64,000 bases of DNA from Gordionus sp. m RMFG-2023. Lineage: Eukaryota; Nematomorpha; Gordioida; Chordodea; Parachordodidae. Location: the NCBI RefSeq assembly GCF_954871325.1, contig NC_088775.1:61295561-61359560 (forward strand), given 5' to 3'. Made by a program: the position numbers and the translations under genes. Shown here piece by piece: positions 11,831 through 24,500 of the stretch (the stretch's first letter is position 1; each line of letters starts with the position of its first letter). The notes below the pieces were generated by a model. It was given only the letters and a program-made list of their open reading frames with translations. It searched no databases and was not told where the DNA came from.

Positions 11831-12523
11831 AGTTAATATTTGTATAATTTTTATTTCCCATTATTCCTGCTCAATAAAATTAGCTAATGAAAATACACTC
11901 ATTTATATTATGGCGACACATTAATTAAGTATATTTTTTTAATTTACTTCCTCAGCCCCTCCTATTTTATATTTTTGTTTAAACTCTGATATCTCATGAT
12001 TTGTTATCCATCGTCTGTTACTCACCACTATTTGTGATTCATAGTAATTTCTGATTCCGCGCCACTTGTGAATTCCAGGTTACATGCCCCCCACCCAGCC
12101 GAAGGCCGATTTAGGGCAAAGCTCTAGTTTTATTTATTAAACATATTATAAAAGGTCATAACGAAATTTATATATCGATGAGTACCAATCGCTATTGCCA
12201 TCTGGACAAAATATGCTTGTTTATAACATTCCTTTATTCCGCCCCTCCATATCAAAATAAAAGGAAATATTTTCATTTCTCATTATTAGCTCGCGAAAAC
12301 CACCATGGATATCAAATGTTAGTTCTATATTATTTGATAGTAGAAATTTTGCAATGATTAAAAATCTTTGATTTCTACATTTGCTTTATATAATTATGAT
12401 TAGAAATATAAAAGCCTGAAATGAATGGCATAATATAGATATCTAAAATCATGTATTTCTTATTAATATATCTGCCACGATGAAAACTAATCAAACACTG
12501 TATCATAACTTTATTGAAATTTG
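11831..12523. other. AT-rich DNA, no gene seen
   Basis: No coding signal. A less AT-rich patch at about 12060-12130 (GCCCCCCACCCAGCCGAAGG) is isolated and unexplained. Confidence 0.3.
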
Positions 12524-13466
12524 CAGAGTTGGGCACTACCGTGAATACATGTATCTAAGATACAAGATACAATATCCTTTTATATCTTGTACTAAGTATC
12601 TTTTTGACATTTTTAATTAGATACTTATATCAGTATCTAAGATCCTTTATTTTGTAAATATTCTTGTATCTTTTTTATTTTCTTGACAAAAAACAGATAA
12701 AGATTCTTTCTAATATTACAAAATTTACATGTCATACTTATTTTCTTTGGGAATCTTGTATTAATTTCCTTATTTTTTCGCCATATTTTAAATATATTGA
12801 CAACCAAAATTAGCTGAAAATTTACAACTCATATTAAGACAGATAGATAAAAAAAAATAACAACACCAAAACGAATTAAGTAAAGATTATATTTTACTTA
12901 TATATGTAACTCGATAGAATATCATTATTAATTTTATGTAATATTTTTTAATTCATAGGATGATTAACACTCATGGTAGTGAACAAGAAGGTAGTGAAAT
13001 TTCAATGATGGAATTAAGTTCCCCTGAATCAAATCAATCTTAAAATTTTAGATGGAGATTTTTTTAAATAAAAATTAAAAAGGGCAATGTACAGGCTGAA
13101 TGTAATACCTATGATGATAAAGAGTTCAACACAAATTTTGTTAAACATATTAAAGTATATTATTTATATGTGGTTAAAAGGTGTTGAGATGTCCTGATTG
13201 ATTTTTTTAAATATTTTTATTGCTATCTATTAACTCAACATTAACCTTACGGATTGATTTTTTTTATTCTTTATATTAACTTATTATTAACCTTAAGGAC
13301 TCATTTATAATATTAACTCAATAGTTTGATTGTATTAATTATTAAATTGATATTTTATATAAATTGATTTTAAAAAACTATATTAGCATGAAAATATAGG
13401 TTATCTTAAAAATTTATGTTTAAATATTGTCTACTTTAATTAAAAGCTGCCAAGATGGTATGAGAA

Positions 13467-15976
13467 TGTTGATTAGTCTTATTTGAATATTATTTATTTT
13501 TAAAATATATTAACGTTATATCATTTGAATTTCTTATATTTTTTAAGTTGATTGTTTAATATGTTCAAATTAACTTTTTTTATATATATACTATGTTTTT
13601 AGATATAAAGAAATAATAATAAATTTGATAAAGAATTAATTTAAATAGTTTCTTTTATGGTGCCCCGGTTACGGTGGTACGTTTTTTCGTTTTTCTTTCT
13701 CTTTAAAAAAAATAAATAAAACAAAGTAAAATAATAAAAGTTTAAAATATCCTTACCTTGAATTCTTTTGTAAAAATAAAAGGTAAAGAAATTACTTATC
13801 AAATTCGTCATTCGATATGGGAGATGATAAAAGGCCATATAAAATTTTTTTTTTTAACTTTTCTTTTCGATAGTCAAAATTTTATCCAAATTTACAAAAT
13901 TATAAAAGGTAAAAAAAAAAAAAATTTATTTAGAATATATATAACTTGTTAACTTCTTGTTTCTTTTATGGCGCCCTGTTACGTTTTTGTAAAAAAAAAA
14001 AGAATAAAATATAGAAAATTTGCCTAAAATTAAAATAAAAAAGTATAAATTAAATTAAATTTGAAATTGATGACTACCTTATTTATTGATATGACTACCT
14101 ATTGTGACGATTGCTTAATCCATTGAGATGACTCTATTTATATGACTACCTATTGTGACGATTGTTTAATCCATTGAGATGACTCTATTTATATGACTAC
14201 CTATTGTGACGATTGTTTAATCCATTGAGATGACTCGATTTATATGACTATCTATTGTGACGATTGCTTAATCCATTGAGATGACTCTATTTATATGACT
14301 ACCTATTGTGATGACTATCTAACCTATGGAGACTGCTTAACCTATGGAGATGACTACCTATTATGATTACCTTATCTATTGTGACTACCTAATCTACTGA
14401 GATGACTATCTAACCTATGGAGACTGCGTAACCTATGGAGATGACTATCTATTATGACTACCTTATTTATTGTGACTGCCTAATCTATTGATATGACCAA
14501 TGCCTAATCTATGGAGATGTTAGCACGTTCTTTCATGCAAAAAGCTTCTTTCTTCATGGTGTCCCGGCTCTGGATGTTGGACTGGAATATGATAACCAGC
14601 ACCTAACCTAATGTGACAACCTAGGAAGAACTGATATGGAAGTTGAACGATAGGTTATGAATTCTATTTTGTGAGACCAATGATGATTACTTATTATTCT
14701 AATCCACGTAAGAAGAAAAGTTATTAAAAATTAAAATTTTATGCCAGGATAAAGACATGTTATAAATTTTTAAAATCACTAAAATGTAAAATCATAATGG
14801 ATATATTTGAACACACAAAAAGCCTTTAAAAAATTATTTACTTAAATTCTTAGTGAAATATTATTTTTGATTTCTTGAATGATGACCAATTGTTGTAAAT
14901 TAACAACTAATCCTAAAAATGAATTCTTAGATATAATTAAATATAAACCATTATAAATCCTAAACAAGAAGATAAAACTTTAATTTTAAATATATTAAAG
15001 TGTAATTAAAACATATGAATTAAAAGGGATTGATTTAAATAACCCTTATAAGTAATACTTAATATGATAAAAATGTTTTTGAAAAAGCTTTGAAGACAAA
15101 AGGTTATGTAAAAATTAAACATCATTATTTTAGAAAAATATTGTGTGAAATTTAAATTTTTTTAAGAGAGGGAAATGTGCATAATATTTGCATATTTTAA
15201 CCTCGGAGATTGAAAATAAATAAAAATAAATTAAATATTAAAACGCTACTAATTAAATATTGAACGCTAAAAATATAAAACGCATAAAACGCTAAAAGTA
15301 TAAAACGCTATGATTAACCTAACACCTAAAAAATAATATAATAATCGTTATGATTTATCATTCCTTATTCTGGATTAAAATTTTATTCCTTATTCCATAA
15401 ATTATCATTCCTTATTACATATTTTTCCGAAATTCAAAATTTTATTCGTGCATATTATTCATATATTTGATTTGATCAACTATTCCAAATTACATATTCC
15501 GATTTATTCCAAATTCCAATACTCGACTGGATTAATGATAATAACAATTTTGAGAAATGTGAACAACATACGATAAGGATATCAAGCCTACAAAAAACGT
15601 ACAAACTCTAATAAACGATTTTATCAAACCTACGTAATAGAATCAAGCCTACGAGAACATTTGAGACTTATGCGCTAACCAAGATGAAACCTAGTACAAT
15701 CGAAACAGGAAAAACTTCTAGGACAACAAGCTCTCGATGACTGCTGAGAAGAAGCTTTGTTCTTTGTAGAAGAGGGGGAATGTTGATTAGTCTTATTTGA
15801 ATATTATTTATTTTTAAAATATATTAACGTTATATCATTTGAATATCTTATATTATTTAAGTTGATTGTTTAATATGTTCAAATTAACTTTTTTTATATA
15901 TATACTATGTTTTTAGATATAAAGAAATAATAATAAATTTGATTTAAAAAAGAATTAATTTAAATAGTTTATTTTA
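13467..15976 (+). mobile_element. Non-autonomous LTR retrotransposon with internal minisatellite; structure looks whole
   Basis: The direct repeats are 13467-13657 and 15781-15976, both starting TGTTGATTAGTC, and are nearly identical apart from a small indel. The 5-bp target duplication GAGAA lies at 13462-13466 and 15977-15981. Just after the 5' LTR is a primer-binding-site-like TGGTGCCCCGGTTACGG at 13658. Just before the 3' LTR is a polypurine tract, AGAAGAGGGGGAA. The interior has no coding frame for gag or pol, so the element depended on another element's enzymes (LARD/TRIM-like). The interior carries a tandem array (14068-14520). It is inserted in a hAT element. High LTR similarity suggests moderate to young age. 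Confidence 0.88.
14068..14520 (+). repeat. Minisatellite inside the LTR element (ATGACTACCTATTGTG units)
   Basis: Tandem words ATGACTACCTATTGTGACG, then ATTGCTTAATCCATTGAG, repeat with a higher-order period of about 60 bp at the left end. They become a mixture of ATGACTACC, ATGACTATCTAACC and GGAGACTGCTTAACC units to the right. The reverse complement of the same words forms the array at 49560-49825 inside the second family member, so the array belongs to the element rather than to the locus. Confidence 0.85.
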
Positions 15977-16783
15977 GAGAAAAAGAAAGAAAATATTTTC
16001 CTACGATATGAATATTTGCTTTTTTGGCATCAAATCATATCTATATTTTAAGAACTTATGGATTGAGTCTGATGATAAAAAAAATACTTTCAAAATAAAT
16101 TATTAAGAAGCCCTAAATGTAGTACCTGAGTATATAGCACCAATAGATTTAACTCTAATAAATAAAATAAAATGATGCTTATTTTTCTTTTGGTGAGCAA
16201 ATTTTGCTGAGTTCAATACTACAAATAAAATTAAATTGGAGGTTTTAAATTATATTAAAGAATATTTTCCTTCCATTAATTTTTTTTTAAACCAATTGAA
16301 AGCTTATTTAGTTTTGGCACAATGTTAAGTACGCCGAAACGGCAAAGATCAAATGATAAATTATTTGAAAAATCTGATTATCTTATAAAATAATGGATCT
16401 ATTTTAGATATTCTTTTGCAAATTAAACTCTCATTAAAAATACTAATCTCCCTTCCATATTTATGCTAAGAATTGGCTAATACTTATATTAAAAAGTCTG
16501 ATTACTATAATTAATACTAAATATTTTATTAATTATTGTAAATATTAATTTTTATTATATGGGTATGTTATGTTCTTCGCAATAAATAATAAAAACTATA
16601 TTTTAATTTGGTAATGATAATTTAATAGTATCTTGTATTTAAGATACTCTAATTTAACAAAAGATACAAGTATCTTTTATCTTGTATCTTTTTGATATTT
16701 TGAAAAGATAGTTATCTAAGATTCATTTTTTTATAGGGAATCTGTATCTGTATCTAGATTCTTGGAGGACCTGCCCAACTCTG

Positions 16784-17312
16784 AAAATTTGAAATAAATA
16801 TGTACCTTTCTTTCTATAAGCCTTGATTAATATACAAGTCAAAATAATAAATAATTTAAATAATAAATAAATAAAATTTGAAATAAATGGCAAATAAATG
16901 GAAAATAAATAAAATAAACCAGTCAACTTAAGTTATATAAAATTAAAATAAGAAATTTATTATGTTAAACCAACTAAGATGTGATTTGAATAAAAAGGCG
17001 TTATAAATTAAAAAATAAATTAGAATATAACATATTTTTATTATAAACTTAACTTTTGAATGCTAATATGATATTCTGACCTTTAAATAAAAAATGTTAA
17101 ACCATTATAATCGACCTGTTCACATAAGTAGTCAATACATGTTTATAATACCACTTTATATGGAATTGTAATTGAGATATAAAAATTTTAAAATGGGCCA
17201 GCCATGTCTACCTAAAAAAAATGATATTTTAATTCACTTTGGTTATTGTTTAGTAAAATATCTTATATCCAGAGTGAAATAGAAACAATTATTTTAATCA
17301 TTTAAAACAAAG
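16784..17312 (+). other. Region upstream of the NOP2 start
   Basis: The 5' flank and presumed leader of NOP2: AT-rich with no recognisable core promoter box I would defend. The hAT element at 12524-16783 ends about 530 bp before the start codon, so the promoter must lie in this interval or in the transposon. Confidence 0.35.
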
Positions 17313-18546
17313 ATGCCTATTTCCAAAAAACGTGAGAAAAGGGGTAAAGGAAAAGCTTATAGGAAACAAAAAGATCCTGATTTTAAAAAACTTGAAGGTA
17401 GTAAATATAATTAATGATTATTACTTATTGATTTTTAAAAGTAAATGGAAAGAAAAAACGCATTAAAATTCCAGTTATATCAAAGTAATTAATGCATATT
17501 TTACGTTTGTTTATAAATCGTCTAGAAACATATCAACACAAGTAGAACTCTCATTAGATTCACCAATAAAGAGTATTTTGGTCAAAGATAGCAAATTAAA
17601 AAAGATCAAAAGTTAGATTAAAACTTTTCAGTTATAAATTTTTATTATAGGTAAAAAGGAAACTAAAATTGATAAGGATGCGGAAATTATTTTAATTAAA
17701 AAAGTGAAATTTAAAATAGAACCTAAAAAGGTATTATATATTGAATATAATAGTTTTCAGTATTTTAATAGAAGAAAAAGAAGTCCAATAAATTAACTGA
17801 TAGTATATCTCAAACAGATAAACAAGTGAAATTTTCTTGATAAAATTTAATCATCACATATTTTAGTGTGACATGGATATAGAGATTGATGAAAATAATA
17901 TAGAAATATATGAAAATGATATAGAAAATAAATTCATTAGGTATAAATTTTTAACATAATATTATCATTATTAAAATATACTGACTTGTAATTATAATGT
18001 ATTTTTTAAATATATTAATATACACCAGAGACCTGCAGAGGTATTTTTTACACAGCCCAGCCCTTATTATTTTTATTAAATTTGCCCCAGCCTGAATATT
18101 TTTTTAAAAAATTTTTTTATGCCTAGCCCTGGTATATTTTAGGGTTGTGCCTGCAGGTCTCTGATATACATGTTGATTAACTTAAATATTAAAACAGTGA
18201 TTTGTTATAAAATCTTATATATATATGTATTTTTTTAAACCAGTGATACAGATTTGTTGGAAGGTAATATGCTTGCCATAAATGTGAAACATGCCATTAA
18301 AAATTGTACTAATATAGGATTACTATCAAATTCTTCTGCTATTGATGGTGATGAGGAGGAGGATTTAGGAGAAAATGAGTTTGAGAAGTTTAGTATAGCT
18401 AAACTTGAGAATGAATCACCAGATACATGGTTACAAGAGGAAGATGAAAAATCTCTAAGCATGGATTTAAATGAGCTGAAGACTAAAGTTGAAGGAATTG
18501 TTAATGTACTTAATAATTTCAATAGAATGAAGGCAGAAATTAAAAA
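17313..18546 (+). CDS. NOP2: NOP2 exons 1-7: basic/acidic N-terminal region with minimal introns
   Basis: The start codon at 17313 opens [20 protein letters not shown], a lysine/arginine-rich nucleolar-type N-terminus like other NOP2 proteins. Exons 1-6 (85, 43, 86, 80, 54, 74 nt) are separated by introns of 44, 41, 39, 41 and 41 bp. Then come acidic residues ([10 protein letters not shown]) and exon 7, which carries [16 protein letters not shown] and ends in a helical segment, [16 protein letters not shown]. That segment aligns with the conserved pre-catalytic helix of the family. Intron 6 (303 bp) contains a hobo-like MITE (18026-18163). I chose the start because it is the first ATG giving the expected basic N-terminus; no upstream in-frame exon was needed. 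Confidence 0.85.
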
Positions 18547-21500
18547 GTAATAATATATATTTTATTCCTGTTATTTATAATTTGCAGATAGCCCATCAGG
18601 AATGATGGGTGTATAATCAGTTTCTTTCCTATCTTATGAGTTGTGAGTAGGAATATAAATTTCTTGGAAAACTATGATTAAGGGGAATTCGAGGAAAAAA
18701 CAGGAAATTTCCTTTTAATAAATATTTTACAAGTCAACACTGATTTTTTTCAAGTTTTATTAAAAAACTATTGACTATTAGCATATTATTTAAACAAGTG
18801 TTAATTTCAATTAATTTGTTCTTTATCTTTTGAAAGTGAACATGATTCCAGATCAAAGCCTGATAATCTATAGTCACACCTTCAAAAAATGTTTATAACT
18901 ATGAATAAAATTTTTTTAATAATTAATTTAATGTAAATCCATATATTTTTTAACACAACATGTTAGCCAGGTTTATTTTATATCTATATAATATATATTA
19001 TAATTTTTTACTTTATGATCTATTATAATAATTAATAAGCCTACATTCTAAAATTATTTATTAACAGCTTACTTTAAGATATTATATAATATTATAAATA
19101 TTACCAAGTATCTCTTTAAATTTCAATTTGAAGATTTTGAAATTGGTATACTTTTTGGACATATTTTACATTTGGTATGGATAGAATTAGTTTTTTATTA
19201 TATTTGGGTCATGATTATGTTAATTCAGAATCAGTTGATAATGTTGAAATAACAACCTACATGCTTACGGGCCAGCTGCCACTTGAGGGCCACTATTTTT
19301 TAATAATAAAACAAATAATTAAGCATTCATAGAAATTTTCTGATATTTTTATTAATGTAAAAAGAAATTCGCGGACTATCGGGCAGTAGCTCTGACCTCC
19401 TGTGTATCGAAGGTCTTTATGACACTAATCAAGAATAGGATCTTAACTTCTACACCCTTTCTTCTTTCTAAATATATCTGTGCATATAGGCCAAATAAAA
19501 ACATTTTGGAACCTATTTTATCGCTGAAAATAATTATGCAAAAGTGCTGGAAATATAGGATTCCGTCTTATTACACTTTTATTGATTTCAGTAGGGCCTT
19601 TGATAATGTAGACCATAACGCCTTATGGGTAGCACTATCAGAGTGTGGTATCGAACAAAATATTATCTCCATCTTAAGGAATCATTATTCCAAATTAACT
19701 TCATGTTTTAAAACAAACGATAAAATATCACCCTTCTTCAAGATAAAAAAGGGAGTAAAACAAGGTTGTACTTTATCACCACTTCTCTTTAACATCATAA
19801 TAAATAAAGTCATAAAGGAGGTAAATGCTGCTGCAGACTTGGCTGACTTTGGGTCTAATGAAAATTTTCACTTTGTTAATAAGATCGTTTCGTATGCCGA
19901 CGATATTGTTGTAATATCAAAAAATATTGAAGAGACTGTATGTCTGATATACCTTATCGAAACCATAAGCCTCAGAGGTTTAAAAATTAATTTCAATAAA
20001 ACGGTTATTCTTTCCTCGCCAAATACACCACCGCTCCAAAATCTTTTGGTAGGCGGGAATGTTATCAAAAAAGTAGATAATATCAAATACCTGGGTGTGA
20101 TGCTCAATAATAAGGGGGAATGTAAAGAGGAAATGAAGATTAGAACGCAAAAAGCCAAAAGAGCGTTCTATATGTACATGAAAATCTGGAAGTCTAAGGA
20201 AATATCGGTTTTTACGAGGTTGAGGCTTTTTAACTCTACTATTATCCCCATTTTATTATATGGAAGTGACATATGGGAAGTTAACAAGACGGACTTAAGA
20301 CGTATCCAATCCTTTATAAATAATTGTCTGAGAACTATAAATGGTATTTTTTATCTCAGAGTCATCTCTAACTCTAACCTCTGGAGGAAATCTAGCCACA
20401 CTCCGATAAATATTACGTTAAAAAAACGTCGGATACAGTTCCTAGCCCATATAATAAGAAATTCAGATCACAACCTTGTACATGATGCTATCGTTTGGTT
20501 ATATACACATAAAGGGAAACAGTATACTAAATATAAATCGTTATGGTATTACAAAGCTATAAAAGACATGATGGAGCTGAATGTAAACATGAAACAATTT
20601 ATAAAGCTTAATAATTGCAAAAGGTCTATCAGAAAACTCTTTCGCATCAAAGATAGATATTTTAGATGAAAATTAAATTTGTTCCTAGAGATCTCTAGTT
20701 CAAATACCTTTTTCTTACTTTTCTTCCTCGATTTCTCTTGTGGATTTATTCCTCTTGAAAGTATATTTCTTTTTTACCTCTAAAATAAATAAACTTACAA
20801 TAAAGCTTTTCAAGTTAAATTTTCCACCTCCCACCTTTAAAGTAATTAACTTTAAAAGTAGTTCTTGGGTGTAGGCTATTTTTTGGTCCCTCTCTTTTCC
20901 TCTAAGCCTATAGACGTTTTAATAACATTTCTTCAGAATTGTTGTGCGTACAAGTACATGCGGCTTGCCCACAAACGTGTGGAGGGCTCCTCATATTTTT
21001 TTTCCCCCCTTAAATTAATAAATTCCAATTAGATGGAAATGAGGAAAACCTAGTGTTGCTCTGTTGTATATTCAACGTTAGAGGGCGAATGCGCTATATA
21101 TCACGTAAATAATACTATAATATAATAAGATTTTTTATTTATCCATAAATGAATTAAATAAATTTTATGTTATTTTTTTTCATAAGCCATCAATACTAAA
21201 TTTTGTTTATGTTGATCTTTCATTGACTCTAATGCTAAATAGAACTCTCTTTATTGTAGAGAAAGAGGCCCCACAAAAAGCCGTTGGTACCTTAATGATG
21301 ATGGCTGCTGAGTACCATTTATACAATTCTTTAAATGCATGATGATATTTTTTTATACATAATATGGATATTTTCAAAATTATGTATTTCTTTAACTTCT
21401 GAGCTAATAATCCTTTAGCTATTTTCATTTCATGATGTAACGTTTTCATATTTAAGTTAAATAATAATTTTAATCAACCATTTTATCCGATATAAAATAA

Positions 21501-24500
21501 TCAGGGTCAAAGGGGGACAATGTATTAAAACATGATAGAAGATTATAGTCATCTTGTGTAAATCTATCTAAAAAACGATCAACACAAACAAAGTAATAAT
21601 TTCATAATAATTCCTTTTTAAAGAACAATTGGAGTCTTTTTCCAATCAAATTAAAAGTCTCTTAAGACATGATCTGTATATTTACAGGATACTCTAAAAT
21701 GTCTAAAAAATTATACAATGCATTAGATAAATTTTAAAAAATCAGAAATGATAACAATGTTATACATATAACATATAAAAGGAACTTTTTTATTAAATTT
21801 TTCTTATTTGCACTTCTCCATTTTGATCAGATATGACGTTTGCACCATCATATACCTGGCTTATTATATTTGTTGAATTAATATTTAACTCATTAAGTTG
21901 CTTTAAAATCTAATCAGTAATGCTTTCAGTAGAAAGAGACTGTAAATTTATAATTCCTATTAAATTTCTTCAGAATACAATATAGCGAATAATTATGCTC
22001 AGAGTTTCATAACCTTATGCATCTTTTGTCTCATCAGCCTTAAGACATAAGCCATCTCACTTTTGTTATATTTATCTGAAATATATTCAAGCACCATATC
22101 TGCCAAATAGATATTACTTCTTTTTGAATCTGGGGTGATGTATATTGGGCATATTTAGGTATTTCATGATTTTATTTAATCCAGGACCTTTTTGGATGGT
22201 GTATGAAACATTGCTACAAATAGTCCAGAAGAATAAATTATGTTTTCATCTTTTGCAGCATCCATAATTTTTGTTGAACCAACCCACGAAAAGGTAGCTG
22301 CTGTATGCTAAGAAATAGCATCAAATCAAATATTGATTTAAAATAGTAAAAATTATATTATCACTTTCATTTTTAAAAAACTTCAATGCACAATTATAAA
22401 AATAAAACAAAATAATGATAAAAATACTGTTGAATATTAAAATTATAATTGACATACTATATCTATATTCTATATAAAAATATATAATTATAGGAAGAGA
22501 AAATAATATATTTAGGTGTGGTTGGCGGGGCTTAATGACCCATGTATGAATATGCAGTTGGATAGACAAATTTCAATTGATATTCTTTGTCTAAGGTAAA
22601 ATCCCACTTTTGGATCACCTGTGATTAAACATAACCTTATTACGGTTAATTTGTTGGCTTACCAAAATTGTTGATATCTCAGTATATTCTTCATAATTCT
22701 AAAATATTCATTGCTGTTTAAAATAACTGGTTATATTATAATAATAATATTGTGATTGAACCATAATAAATAAAATAATTATCATTGAAATTAGTACAAT
22801 TTAAACATGATTAAGTGCCTATATAATGTCATACACAAACACACATGAAAATGGTAAAATATGAATGAATGATGATTTATTATTGGATAAAAATAAAACA
22901 GGATAGAAAGAAATTTACAATCTAGACATGTTTTTTGAATAAATATTTAAAATTTATTTAAAAAATAATATATTACAAAAAAAATTTTAAATTTTATAGG
23001 GTGCCAGGTTTAGCAGTAAAAAATTTTTTTTTGGGGGGGGGGGGGGGTATCTGGCCCCCCGTGTGGCTATGGTACTGAATAATATTCAAGTTAATAAACT
23101 ATATTATAGGACAGAAATAGTGACTGATTAAAAAAATTCAAATGTGATAAAGGAAACACCTAATTAACACTTTTTTATTAAAAAATTTGGATTAATTTTT
23201 TTTATATTTTCAAATGAATTAAAACAGAAGATTTTTTAGAAGAGAACGAACTCATTTGTCAAAAAAGGAATACGTTCACTTTCAAAGTTCGTATAAAATT
23301 CAAGGAACTTTGTTCACAAGCATATTCATTTAAAAACATTCATAACACATATGTATAATTTTTTTTTAGGCCCCGAAAATTTTTCTTAAGCCTCCTTGTG
23401 CAGCATTTAGCCCGACTTTATGGTTATAATCGTTTTCTGATGGAACAATTTGTTAGATTGGTACCATTGGATCAGCTGATTGAATTCTTGGATTGGAATG
23501 ATAAGGAGAGGCCGATTACCATAAGAGCAAACACATTGAAGATATCAGCTGGAGAATTATTGAGATCTCTTAAACACAAAAAAGGTGGCGTTTTGAAGTG
23601 TGATAAACTCACTTTTGGCCAGCTGCAACCATCTACAGGGTAATGTATTTTTTATATAGTTTGATTTATATATAACGAAACATTGAAGGAGAAAAGTAGC
23701 TAATCAGTTTTAAAAAAATTATTTTTTATATGGGATTGATTGAGATTAATAGAAATCATGGGCATATTAAAGGGGTTTGACTCCACCCCCTCTCCCCCAA
23801 AAGTTTAATATTTAAATGGGACTAACTATATTATCTGAACTATAAAACTTTAAATCAAAATTTAAAATACATCTAGAAAGATCAAAATATGACCATTTTA
23901 TTTTAGAATATATTTTTCCTTTTTAATTTAAAAAAACTTTTTTAAAATTACTGGATATTATTAAATTAAAAAATATATGTCCTGCCTTCTTCAAAGTAAA
24001 ATCTAGATACATCACTGATGGAAGTGTCATTCAAAATTAAAAATATGGTATAATTGCTCCTATTTTGAAGTCACTCATTTTATCTTTTAAATTTTACCAT
24101 TTCATAAGTTTATAATTTTTAGTGTTGTTAACAAAAATTCTCTAACTCCATCTAACTTTCTCTTCTTCATAATCTCTCCCAATGTTGCCTCATTCATATT
24201 ATTTAAGATATTTTTCCTTTGTTCTATTTTAACAGTGTAATAACCGAACTCAATCTACACTTTTATATTATATATGAGATGAATTCTTCAGTTTTATTAA
24301 TTATATTCTCATATTTATTTTATACCTATCACTAGCACAGTGTTCCTTTGTTAATTTTATAATTATCTTGTGCTTTGTAGATAATACTTTTTGTTCAAAA
24401 GTTATAAAGCACTTTATATATTTTTAAAAGGGAAATTGATTCTAAATCCGCAAAATCCCCCCAATCATCATCATCCATAAAAGAAGACCCTCATTTGATA

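Larger units (their letters stand above)
12524..16783 (+). mobile_element. hAT DNA transposon, delimited, interrupted by an LTR element
   Basis: The ends are inverted: CAGAGTTGGGCACTACC at 12524 and GGACCTGCCCAACTCTG ending at 16783. The flanks GAAATTTG (12516-12523) and AAAATTTG (16784-16791) match 7 of 8, as expected for the 8-bp duplication made by hAT transposases. Sub-terminal zones at both ends are packed with GTATCTTGTATCTAAGATAC-like words, probable transposase-binding repeats. Inside, only scraps of coding remain: an ATG frame at 12960-13041 (INTHGSEQEG) and a decayed stretch at 15990-16170. The element is about 1.75 kb without the 2.5-kb LTR element inserted at 13467. It is dead, but its ends are clear. 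Confidence 0.85.
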
